NCBI GenBank assembly: GCA_017163975.1
Contig: JAFFSR010000136.1
Coordinates: forward strand, 13,575,501-13,639,500
DNA length: 64,000 bases
Direction of reading: 5' to 3'
Source: Anastatus disparis
Taxonomy: Eukaryota > Arthropoda > Insecta > Hymenoptera > Eupelmidae
A program made the position numbers and the translations under genes. Below are positions 36,867 through 48,265 of the stretch, piece after piece (position 1 is the first letter of the stretch; every line of letters starts with the position of its first letter). The notes under the pieces were generated by a model. The model was given only the letters and a program-made list of their open reading frames with translations. It did no database searches and was not told the DNA's origin.

Positions 36867-38284
36867 TCTTTAATTAACCTGCTCACTGTATTTGATTATT
36901 GTAATAGCCAAACTGCTTTTTAGAAATAATTGATTATAATTAATTTAATCAGAAAATTTTGAAAAATTCAAATCTAATTTTCATATAATAAAAAATATAT
37001 TTTTGCCGGAAAAAAATATTTAATATCATTTGTGTTCGCGGTTTGTAACCCTAAAGAAAAAAAATTGATAAATTTTTAAATATTTTTTTGTTATTATTTG
37101 CCTTAAAATTTTAAAAGAAACACCTTTTTATTATAAGCTTTAACTTAAAACACTTCTAAAAAAAATTACAGTACATGGGTTGAATTTCATATATGATTTT
37201 ATTTAAATATTTAATTGAAGAAAGTTACTAATTAAACAAATTTGATAATTTACAACTTATTTAATTTAAACTTTTAATGCGAAATTCGTAAACGAATTAG
37301 TATCGTGTGACAAAAGTTCCTGTATAATATTATATATCTATATACATATAGATAGATAAGTGGCGCAGCTATAAGAGAGAACTCAAAGCCAACTAGTCTC
37401 CGACACGCTTTCTCATTAATTTGTATTAAGCTTTTGCGAAATTCTGTACATAAGGTAAACTCTTATAGTTTAGTAAAAGGTATAAGCTGTAAAACTGTCA
37501 ATCTAACCAAGTGACTTTTAAACGTCCCGTAAAGTGAAGGACTAATCGACAATAAGCATTGTTACCTCTCTTATTTTTTTTTCTCTTCTTTTTTTCTCTA
37601 TTGCCAATTTTCCAGAATATGTGCGTATTAGAAATTTATTGTGAAACTAAAGGGGAATAATAATAATAAAAAAATAGCTTTTATCAAAGAAATTTCATGC
37701 TTTGTTCTGTCTGGAAATATATTACAGTGTTTTGACAAAAGAAAAAAAAATTATTGATTTAAAGGAAAAGTTTTTATTTATGACCTTTTTATTATCTATA
37801 GTTTTTACTGGTTTGCCGTTAAATTATTGCACTCTTTTTATTTATGATTTGTTGCAACATTATTCATACACTTCATTTCGAGTTAGAACGTTTTATTATT
37901 GAAAAAAAATTACATTAGAATTATGAGTTAACTTAATAATTCAAAGCAGATAAAATAGATTGATACAATGAAAGTGAATTAAAGTCATATTACAATCTTT
38001 CATGATTTATAAATATAATCATTTTAATAACGTTAAAATTATGAAACTGCAAAAATAAAATTTTTCAAATAAAAGTATACAGTATTGAATTTAAAATTGC
38101 TTACGTTCAGCTTTTTCATTCTAAAATAAATTATTTCTATTCTAAAACCCGGTAGCAAAGAATAAAAAAGAAAACGTATACATAAAAGGTGTCACATTTG
38201 GTTATGTGTTAACTTACTAATTGTTTGCGTTATTTCTTTTTTCGCACGTAACAACTTCAGTAGTCAAAAGAGAACTTTGTGTAT
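36867..38284. other. Non-coding, A/T-rich; precedes the microexon
   Basis: Mostly A/T DNA. TTTTAAACGTC at 37,516-37,526 is a half-match to the palindromic motif found at 35,650 and 38,910. An excellent acceptor-like sequence (a pyrimidine tract of about 45 nt, then CAG) ends at 37,615, but only five bases separate it from a GTGCGT, and no exon can be supported. No gene seen. Confidence 0.5.
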
Positions 38285-38316
38285 CTAACAAGTTTGTGTA
38301 TGCTTTTTTGTTTCAG

Positions 38317-38342
38317 GGCCAAGATCCCGCGACTGTCAACAA
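38317..38342 (+). CDS. Candidate 26-nt microexon of an unidentified long gene
   Basis: Upstream are a perfect CTAAC branch point (38,285-38,289, with its A 28 nt from the acceptor AG), a T-rich tract and TTTCAG ending at 38,316. Downstream, CAA is followed by the strong donor GTGAGTAT at 38,343. The 26 bases between are about 58% GC, far above the surrounding introns. All three frames are open across it: GQDPATVN, AKIPRLST or PRSRDCQQ. Its length is not a multiple of three, so it is either constitutive or shifts the frame when skipped. It could also be untranslated. If the donor is ignored, one frame stays open to about 38,494, but that extension is A/T-rich. Its sense agrees with the ratchet point at 12,758. 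The host gene is not recognised. Confidence 0.5.
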
Positions 38343-38348
38343 GTGAGT

Positions 38349-41300
38349 ATACACACAGAGTAAACGCTGTAATACCTCTAACGGTAACATTTCAAATTAC
38401 TTCTATTATTTTCTTTTTTGTTTTTAATTTTTATTTTAATACCTTTTCTTTATCATATTTCTACGTAGAAATTTCATTTCACAAGTACATTTGACATTAA
38501 CTTACAGTTACGACTTTTATATTCTGTGTCATTGTTTGGGTATTATTTCAAATGCAACATTATAGTTGTCGTAAAAAACAAATACAGTTATTTTTTATTT
38601 TTGGCTTTTATTTTACATATTTCCATGGATATACCACTATATTTTTATAATGACCACTGTAAAATCGTAAAATGTCTCTTAAGAAACCAAAGATGTCATA
38701 CAAAATTATTATTACTGAAGTGAATAGATTCATTTATCTTTAATTATCGTTAGACAGAAAATACCTTCCCTTAAAAATAAAAAAAATGAAATCCAAATAG
38801 TCACAGTTAGTAACAAGCTTGTACAGCTATAGTTAAACCGGAAATCAAGCTTCAATGTAACGTAGCCGTATCGCTCCGGATCATCTTTCCTAAACAAAAG
38901 CGATTTCGTAACGTTTTAAACGTCCACCAAAGTTAAATAACGAAGCCAGCTGACCGTGAACTTTTAACTAAACGAGAGAAGCTCTTCTTGACCCTTGAAT
39001 TTGAAGAACAATGCAGCTCTTGTATATGCATCGAAAATCAGTTATACGCTACTGTACGCTAGTTAGCGATACAACTTTATAAAGTTTAGATTTTTGTTTA
39101 TTGAGTATCATTAAATTGACGATGGAAATCAAGCGTGACGTGTAATCATAACGATATTTTTCGATGAATTTAGTGACGCATCGTTGAAATAAGATATAAT
39201 AAATGATACGCAAAGAATTTAACAAGTGAGTCTTTGATTCTGTATTAAATATTGCGGTACTCAATGTACTTGTTACTAAGTGGAAGTTTCAAGTTTTAAT
39301 TTTGAACAAATTAACGGTTTTAATTGTATAAATTGAGTTTTTTTTCGTTTTTAGTTACAAAGAAATGCTGGGATACAAACTTGAATTTTTTTAATATATA
39401 AGCAATGCTTTAATGAGCATAACAATTATATAAACATTGAACAAAAAAATTGTTATTATACCATAATTTAAACTCTTTGAAAAAAGTATAATAAAATTTC
39501 CGAACTTTTTCTACCCTAAATAGTTTTAAATGAAATTTCCCTCAAGCTAAGTCAATTAAGAAATTATCTTGTCAAAATATTTGAATATAATACGTAACGA
39601 CACTCTTCTATTATTCAAGCCTATTAAATTGTCAAACCAAAGGGACATTATTACCCTATAAACAGTAAATAGCTAAAGACACGCGCACTTAAGACAATCT
39701 ATTCACAGTGATCCATAAAGAAATAAAAAAAAAACCAAATATCAAATAAAAATATATCTTCCTATGCATTTATCTAATAATCGACCTCACACAAGGGCTT
39801 GTAACATAAGCTTAGAGCTCGTCTATTTATCTCATACATATAATATCGAAAGCTTATAAAACGCTTTGCGTGCGTGTCTGCAGGTGCGTGACTTTGCAAC
39901 ATGGGGTCGCTGGCATCAACGGAGAATTAAAATAAAAGATTGAAAAAAAAGTGTTCTTTTTATAAAGTGTATAAATTATCCGAACTAAACAAGTAGCAAG
40001 TCTTAACTAAAGTATGAATGATGCTTCAGTATAATTTCATTTACATTGGTCAACGCGAAGATCAAAATTGTGCCAAAAAATAAAAGAAAAGGCATTGGAT
40101 ATTAAGAGAAAAGATATGAAATTTGGTTTGTTCGAGGCCCGGGACAGGAATTTCCGGTTTCTCTTGGCTCGTTCGTGAATCTCTCTGAAGCCTGTCTGTC
40201 TTTCAAAAGTTCTCTGAAGTGTGTAAAACCCTATGAAAAAAAGGCACGAAGTAGTAATTAACGTAAATATATATATATGTACATAAATGAAAAGGTCAAA
40301 GACTTCCAGCAGCCTTGCCTTTTATTTTTCGTAGCTTCATTTAATTTTTTTCCTTTTTTTTTTCGTTTTTCATTTTGGTGTATGAAACGTTACGGGTGTC
40401 ACGAGGGCTTCGGTACATGTTTATATCAGATTAAAGTCACTTATATATGAGCGATCGTTCCGCGCGATTTATTGCAAAGAGAGATTCCGCGCTTCGTTTA
40501 ACGCACAATGAAAAAGAGCGTATAGATGTTTGTAAGGAGAAAAGTTTAGCGCGTTGTGTGTTATTATACCGTTAAAGAAGGGATTCAAGAGGATTTGTTA
40601 TATTTATTAATTTTCCTTTTTATTTTTAGAAACAGTTTATCAGAATATTATGATTAAAAAGGATCATTTAACTTCTTTTTCTTATTTAAGTTTCGAAGAG
40701 CAAAAAAAAATTGCATAAGGACGCGATGTGTCAGTATCAAGTTTCGGTATTAAACAAATTTGGATATTATATGATTTTAAGTGATATTATTATTTTATTA
40801 CTTGCAGTATACTTAAAATCCGTATAAATGAATTATGGATAAAATCAATCAATTTTATCTTACGGAGGAAGCGATAACTCACATCTTTTAAACAAATGAC
40901 CATAATGTAAGATAATAAAATTAATATTAAAAAAATATATAAATATCGATGGCAATCAGTAAGTAATAGACATTCTAATGATTCACAATATACTACTGGT
41001 ATTCAAATTCAATATCTTCGAGAGAAATAAAATTTATCAATATAAATGGTCTTGTATTACTTAACTCGCGTAAAACACTTAGTTAAATTGTAAACACGAA
41101 AAAAGAAGCATCCCAGAAAGAATCACTCAAAAAGATTATTAGACATGAATTGATTGAAACTGCGGTTTGCTAATATTATTATTTTTTTTCTGTTTTCGAA
41201 TTCAAGTTGATTGATTTCAATAGAAAAAGCAATACATATTACCCCTCGGACGAATATGAGTTGTCTGGTTTAACACGAAACATATCATGTATGGCTGTGT

Positions 41301-43549
41301 AACATTCGAAGCAATATAATTGCAAGTCGGCAAGATAATTTAAAGGTAACATCTTTTGAAAAACCTTTCTAAAACCATTTTGGTGGTCTAATATATATCG
41401 CATGTTATATACAGAAATCATTTTTAGATACGTTGCAGTTCTTTATTAACAAACACGCCCCTCTCTCTCTTGACGGTGCTTCAATGGAAAAAATATTTTC
41501 GTCAAGAGCAGCCAAAGTACCAGTCATAAACGTAAGCTCGTAAAAATCAGGTGAAAGAGAAAACGAAAAAGAAAAAAAAAGCTCAAAAGTTTGAAGGTTA
41601 AAAATACAATTTTTATTTCTCGCGATAAATATAATTAATGTTAATTTATTTATCTACAAAATAAACATAAAATAGAAAATTTATCAATAAATAAACTAAA
41701 ATCAAGTAAATAAAAATTTTTTTAAATCCAACATACACTTATTTACAAAGCAACCCCTTCTTGCATACTCTTACGCAACTATAAGTATAGTCTACAAGAT
41801 AACATCAAGTAAAAACATCCGTTCAAAACAAAAAAGAAAGAGAAAAAAATTCATCTTAATCGCGCGCAAAAAAAAAGTAAGGAAAAAAAAAGAATAAGGA
41901 TCATCCAAGCTTCGTGGTTCACGTAATCGTTGCGTGGCTTACAGCATCAGTAGAAAATTTTTCTCTTGGCCTATCATCCGCGGCTAAAAACTAATAACGC
42001 TCCTATCATTTTTCTTCTTCTTCCTTTACGCTTCGTTCTTTTCTCTCTCTCTTCAATATACATACATACGTATATACATACATAAGGATAGGCCTATACA
42101 CAGCATCATAGTAAGCTAACATCACATGGTATACACTGCAAATTATCATCGCGGCTAAGTGCACGAGAACACACGTATACACAAGATAGAAAATACTTTT
42201 TTTCCGTCAATATAACGCCACACAGACCAGAAGTCGATGCTGCTTCCTCTTTTTCAAGTACAACGTAAAGGTGATACGTATATGTATATGCTTTTAACGT
42301 CCATACACGAAAGTACAGATAAGAAGACCTGATAACTTGAAACTTCCGCTGTGAATAACGTAATCTTGGAAAAGTATGAATTTATTTTTTTATTGATTGT
42401 CTATGATTTGTCGATCATTTGTAATACGCTCTTCATGATTGTCAAGATCATTTTTCTTTGAAATATAAAGTGTACTTGTTTAATTTAAACACTAAGAGTC
42501 TTTGTTTTTTTACAATTTTTCTACCTAAGATCTATTATAACGGAACGCTTAAGAGAATAAAACGGAAAGTCTAATTTCGTTAAGAGAACTCTATTAACGA
42601 TATTATCCCTTTAATCGCTCGTTGCGATCAGTTTTGCCGCTGTTACCTTATACATACGTAAACGTTTTTTTTTCTTTGTTTTGTTAAAAGTACGATACGT
42701 TTATTATGGATCGATTACCGAGATTTTTCTTGTCAATTATATGGCTGCTGTGGTTTTTCTTTTTTACATTACGTACAAAGTAAATTGTGACAGTTCCGCG
42801 AATAAGTGATGAGAAAAATTTCGAGAAAAGTTTAGAGAATGCGGAAACTTTATGGATGTGCACGAGGATGAACCGTTTTAAACGTTAAAAATAAATATTA
42901 ACTCAATATAGATGATTAGAAATTCAGTTTTCATTATTTTCAAGAGAATACAAATATTTCGAAATGAAGTGTGAGATAATAAATGTGATTTGATTTTTTT
43001 TATTTAAAAAAATGTATGAAAACAGCATTATCTGCTATCGAAATTATGAATAATGTGTCGATGTTACATATTCTACATAATTATTGAATATTAATCAAAA
43101 TATTTTTATATCTTACATAATGGCACATGAATTCATTTGATACCCGCCTTAGCATAAAAATTAATTTAATCTCGATGTACATTTTTCAAAGTATCAATAA
43201 AAATTATCTTCAAGCTACGTACAGTATCATCCATTTTGTATCAACCTAAAAAGATAAAACGAAAAAAAAATAAAGCATGTCTCAAATACAAGCCTATAGC
43301 ATCATAAATTCACGAAAATTATCCCGTCTGTCAATCTAAAAATTCTCTCGAAACCTCTCTCTCTTTTCCTCTCCTCTTTTAACATACACCACACTCTTAC
43401 TCTTTTCGCATCCTAACTGTTTTACGAGCAAACCAGAGCAGAGCAGAGAGCAGAGAGAGAGAGAGAGAGTTCTCCCTCTCGTTCTTTCTCAGACTATGAT
43501 GCATAAGTTCGTTCTCTCTTATACATACATGTATATCTATATATAAGAA
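38349..43549. other. Non-coding stretch, probable intron
   Basis: A/T blocks (about 39,050-39,650, 40,590-41,180, 41,600-41,720 and 42,880-43,230) alternate with mixed blocks. A more complex patch at 39,860-39,930 has CTGCAG/GTGCGT, a possible donor or weak ratchet, but no coherent exon. Another at 40,130-40,210 carries GGAATTTCC (40,147-40,155), similar to NF-kB/Dorsal-type sites. Copies of the palindromic CGTTTTAAACGT motif lie at 38,910-38,924 and 42,874-42,885. Purine-rich repeats with GCAGA units occur near 43,437-43,468. Confidence 0.5.
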
Positions 43550-43633
43550 GAAGAACTGAAGCAGCAACGCGAGGGCGCTTGCAAGGACGCTCTCTCTTTC
43601 TCCTTCTGTCTCTCTCTTACTTTTGCTGTCTTG

Positions 43634-43655
43634 CTCTCTCTCTCTCTCTCTCTCT
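43634..43655. repeat. (CT)11 microsatellite
   Basis: About eleven CT units inside a pyrimidine-rich block (43,590-43,660). Opposite-strand Arg-Glu frames crossing it are artefacts. Confidence 0.9.
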
Positions 43656-43719
43656 TACTTTGAGTTTGCCAATTTTTTCGTAAAGAAACTCTCTTGAAGT
43701 TCGTTGCTCTTGTATATAC

Positions 43720-43830
43720 ACCGCCTTGGCCGTATACAGCCGTTTCAATTGCCCGCCATTGCGCGGACAAGGGCCTCGCCCCGTATATATAGAGGGCAGC
43801 GGCCTTAAAACCACCAACTCAACCAAACGA
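43720..43830 (+). promoter_or_regulatory. GC-rich patch with TATA-like box, possible core promoter
   Basis: A patch markedly richer in G and C than its surroundings contains GCCTCGCCCC directly before TATATATAG (about 43,783-43,791), then GGGCAGCGGCC. GC-rich DNA abutting a TATA box resembles a TFIIB recognition element arrangement. No TCAGT initiator sits about 30 bp downstream (the sequence there is CCAACTCAACC), and no donor-bounded first exon can be drawn. A reading on the - strand is equally unproven. Confidence 0.18.
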
Positions 43831-43850
43831 CGCCATATGCATTTTGTTAT

Positions 43851-46800
43851 AGGTGTATATATAGTTCGATCGTCGTTCTATTGCTAAAGCCAAAAGGGGC
43901 CCTACTTGTTACGTCTACTCATGCTTGCTTACGTTGGACCGATAATTTCTTTTTATGTCGATGAGTTTTTATTAAGTCTTTCTTTATTTTATTTTTTTAT
44001 TTTTTTTTTTTCCAACATTTTAGGCGAGATTTTTATGTTACACCGAGATATATTCTTTTTTTCATTTTTTAATACAGTGCTTTTATGAGATGATGTAACG
44101 TGAGACGAAAGATATTTGGGCAGGTATTACGAGCAGTAAAGATTGAAGATTACACGGTTTTCATGTTCATAAAAATTTTTTTTTTCGAAGAGAAAAATAT
44201 TTTTTTTAAAGAGTGAAATAAAAAAGGGTTTAAAAAATTTATCGATTATCATAAATGATATGGTTTTTTCGAAAAAAGAATGTAATTTAGTTTAAAATGA
44301 ATGAACATATTCTTGATTTTACAGATTGTAATACCAATAATTAGATAAATCGACATGAACTTGAAAGCTTATAAATATTAAAAAGAAAAATTTAAAAACG
44401 TATGAATAAAAGAAATGCGATTAAAAAATAGTTAAAAACTTAAATATTATAGACAACGAAATAGCTTAAATCATATACATTTTGAGTAATAATGTTTAGT
44501 AACTAAAATGATTGATAAAAAAAAGGTAATATGAGCGAGCATCATCGTAAACCATAGTGTTTCTCACTATTAGATTTTCATATTAGTCTAAAATATCCTA
44601 ACTTTACGAGCCTTAGAAAAAGCCTTTCTCTCTCTCTCTCGTCTACAATTTGTTCTAAGAGTTTAAACATAGCACGCGACCAAAATAGAGAGAAAAGAAA
44701 GAAAGAAAGAAGAGGTATTGTCTATGTGTATATATATATATATATACATAAACAAGGGCCTTTCGCAATTTTATTTAATAACGATAATACCAAGCAAAGG
44801 AATAATATATTTGCCCTGTCAGGACTAAATCGGCACTACTTACATCGTAACGACTCTAAAACTTTAACCACAGTAATACTCCTCTATCTTCCTCTCTCTC
44901 TCTCTCTTTCACTCTAACAACGTACGCGTACCGCTCATCACATACATATTTTCAATGTCCAATTATTCTCATTACCTTTATTATTCTAATCTAACTTATA
45001 CACTGGCTTCTAAAATACACATAACTTGTGGTGAAGTATATATAGTAATAAGAGAGAAGCATGAAGAAAAAAAATAATGAAATAAAAGGAAAGGCTTTTG
45101 TGTCACGTGCTTAGCGAACCCGTGCACTTGACCGTCATCAGCTTGAAAATTATTTTTTTATTTTGCATTCGTAACATCTGACTGGCTTTCCTTTTTTTGT
45201 CACATTAAAATTATTAAATTTTGAGAAATTTTTTATTTCTTTTTATAATAATTTTTATATTAACTTATTTAAGTCTGTTTCATTTAAATATTTAAATTTT
45301 TTACAAAACTAATTAATTTTTATTTTAAATTTTATTTTAAATATTCATTAAAATATCAACTAAATCTCATTAATTTATCCTAAAGTGTTTGGATTAAATC
45401 TCTCCAATCACTAACAATTATTAAGATTTCTCTACAATCTTCGCAAAAACTAAGTAGAAGTGGCGAATAGGACGAGATTAAAAAATAAATTGAAAAGGGT
45501 GATAAAGATGAAATTTTGTTAACAGGGTGTCAACTGACAGGTTTAGCATTAACGGCGTAATCATCTTAGACAATATAATCGTCTTGTCTAACGATATTGA
45601 AATTATTCATTTAACAAGAATTGATTTTACCTTATCTTGATGTGTAACATGGGCGGTTAAAGTATATCATGTATACACATAAAATAAAATGAATAAAAAA
45701 AATAATGAAAAAAAAAGAAAGAAAAGAAATACATAAATGAGTGTATATACTCCTTTTAAAACATGTCTGACCACTTGAGAGACACACACACATGTACGCT
45801 ATCCACTTTAAATTACACGGATTGGACGGCTGACAATCAAAACTCTGGTTATATTTTTCATTAAATTTACATATTCATATATACGCTTACAACAATTACA
45901 TTGCATTATTATTATTATTGAGCATCTACTAATTTTGCAAAATTAAAACACTCATGAATACAAAGTTCCATATAATTAAAACTCGTAATGAACTCGAAAT
46001 AAAAAGAAAAAGTATTAAAGATTAACTTACTAAACGAGAAAAGTCGTTGTATGAAAAAAAAAAAATCAAAGCGTAACCTTATCTTCAAGCATCTTTTCTT
46101 CTTGGTATCGTTGAACTTTCTGTAACGCTTTATTTTTCTTGTGCTGCACATCGTACATATACGCTTTTAACTCTCTCTTTCTTTTGCGCTTTTTTATTTT
46201 GCTTTTTTCTGTTAAACTCTTAACTTGGTGCGTAGGTATTCCAGTTTGAGGTAATTCATTTCTCTCTGCTTATGTTGCCCTCCCTAAGGACATACATACA
46301 AAGAAGATGGTCAACTTAACGTTTAAAAAGCTCTTTCGTTAAAAGCTTTACTTGCATATAATTTTAAATGTTTCATATGTATTTTCGGTAGTCAAAGCAC
46401 GAATTATAATATACGAGTGTGTGTATGTATATGGATGCATGTATGTATATATTGTCCAGGGGCATTTAAATGGGATGATGAGGGGATAAGACGATTGGGA
46501 AGACGATGATAATGAGGTTGAGAGATATAATATATAAGCATTCAAAGTGGATAATAATAAACGATGCGATAATTCTTAACTTTTAAAAAGTGCGTGAAAT
46601 TTTTCTGATCCCAACGATCATTAAAGTACATTACATTAAAATACATCTTTTCATTTTTTTCTTTCTTTTTATAAAAAAAAAAAAAAGAAAATAATGAAAT
46701 TGCTCTATTTTCATGGGAATTTCACAGAAAGAAGAGATGCATTTCTTTTTTCCTCGAGGGCTCGTTAAACACGATGAGCCCACCACCTTGCTTATTACTT

Positions 46801-48099
46801 TAAATTCTTATACTTAACGATAACGGTGCTCTCTTCGCCAATTGTTTGCCCAATGATACATATAGTTCCGTTAATTTTTCAAATAGTGATGTAAGCTTAT
46901 TTCTTTTTATTTTCTCGAATTTTTTCTTCCTCATCCTCTCTTTCTTTTTGAATTTTTTTTTCTTATGGAGCATAGGATAAATTATTATCTGCTGATTTAA
47001 CAAGCAAAATAGAGCAGTGACAGAAACGGATATATTTTAATAGAGCACACAGCAGCGTGTTTTAGTTTTAATCTAATACAGGGAATCTCTCTCGGCTAAT
47101 TAGTATATGGCAAATTAACTGCTTTCGTACCTAAAGCGTAAAAAAATTACATTGTTTAACCTAACGATAAATAATTAATTAAAACGACTTAGTAGTCAGA
47201 TCTTTACGGATTTTTTTTTTTAATTAAACATTCTAATTGGTATAAATGTATTTATGGATTTTGTACGATGCAAATTTTAACATTGTCAAGCTATTCTTTA
47301 ATCGTGAGCTTTGAATTTAAATCTGTTGCTGGAAGCGTTAGTGAATCTAACAATGTAGATAAATGTTTTGGTAATTTTTATTTGTATGTAATGAAAATGT
47401 AAGATTTAATGGAATGATAGAATCGAAGCTTCTGTACCGTACAGTTACTGCTATAACAGTTATAAATTATTCTATGTATTTCACATTGTTTTATGATAAT
47501 TCTTCAAATTTTCTATTTTCCCATTTATTAAATGATATTATTTCAAATTTGAATTTGAAAAAATACATGTAATTAGAACGGAAAAACTTTAAAATCTTGA
47601 TAATTTTGTAAAAACTCCTTAAAATGCATGATAATACAATTTTTTCTTCCCAATACTCTCATATATTAAAACCGAAATCTTCTTCGTTCTCTCATGCATC
47701 TCAACTATTCATATTTCTCATGCAATCCTAAGCATAAAGCAACGAGAAACTTAAACTCTTTACAAAAGAAGGTACAGGGTGCTTCATATCACAACCTACA
47801 CCACTGCTATAACTATAACACTCTTGAAAGTTATGTATATACGTTATATACGTATTAGCGTGAGTATTGGTATTGTGTGGGTGTGTATGTGTATGTGAAT
47901 GAAAAAGAAAGAAAAAAAGAAGTTTTTTTAACCATGTGACAAAGCAGCTCTTTCTACATAGCAAGTTCCACGACCGCATTTCGGGACATACAACAACACA
48001 TAGCGTTCGCAGTGTATACGTATACGTAAGCGAAAGACATAGAGAATACACAGACACACATACATACGTACATTGGGTATAAGACAAGTAAGTAAGTAT
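43851..48099. other. Non-coding stretch, no supported gene
   Basis: A/T-rich blocks (about 44,160-44,560, 45,180-45,680 and 47,120-47,700) alternate with mixed DNA. (TA)9 lies at 44,729-44,746 and a CT tract at about 44,891-44,907. An acceptor-like pyrimidine tract ends in TTTTAG at 44,023 without a matching donor. The CACA/TGTA-rich part at 47,830-48,070 gives overlapping low-complexity frames on the - strand that I reject as genes. Confidence 0.5.
44729..44746. repeat. (TA)9 microsatellite
   Basis: Nine perfect TA units. Confidence 0.9.
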
Positions 48100-48265
48100 A
48101 AGGTAAGGAGAGAAGAACGGCCGAGAGGCGAACGGGCGCGAGTAGTCCGACGTCCTTGGTCCGTGTCAGTGGCATAGAAGCATACGGGGCCCGTTCAAGG
48201 TCGCGAGCTAAGCCGACTATACACGAGTTAAGCCGAGCGGACATTATATATACTCTCAAGTAAGT
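48100..48265 (+). promoter_or_regulatory. GC/CpG-rich island ending in a strong donor, possible first exon
   Basis: This is one of the most G+C- and CpG-rich stretches in the window (for example CGGCCGAGAGGCGAACGGGC from 48,119). It contains a TCAGT initiator match at 48,166-48,170 and ends at a strong donor-like CAA/GTAAGT with the G at 48,260. From the initiator to the donor would be an exon of about 92 nt. A GGTCG matching the downstream promoter element consensus lies four bases off its ideal position. A 4-nt AAGT repeat just upstream (about 48,085-48,098) also creates GTAAGT strings, so donor-like sequences are locally common. It could be an alternative first exon, an enhancer or an unrelated GC patch. 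Confidence 0.22.

Noticed and set aside
37560..37630. Strong pyrimidine tract and CAG at 37,615 as an exon start
   Set aside because: The only donor-like GTGCGT follows after five bases, and the sequence beyond is A/T-rich with no coherent frame. Pyrimidine tracts are frequent here.
39880..39935. CTGCAG/GTGCGT as a ratchet point, or MGSLASTEN as a short coding start
   Set aside because: The preceding sequence is not pyrimidine-rich (alternating TGCG), and the frame stops after nine codons.
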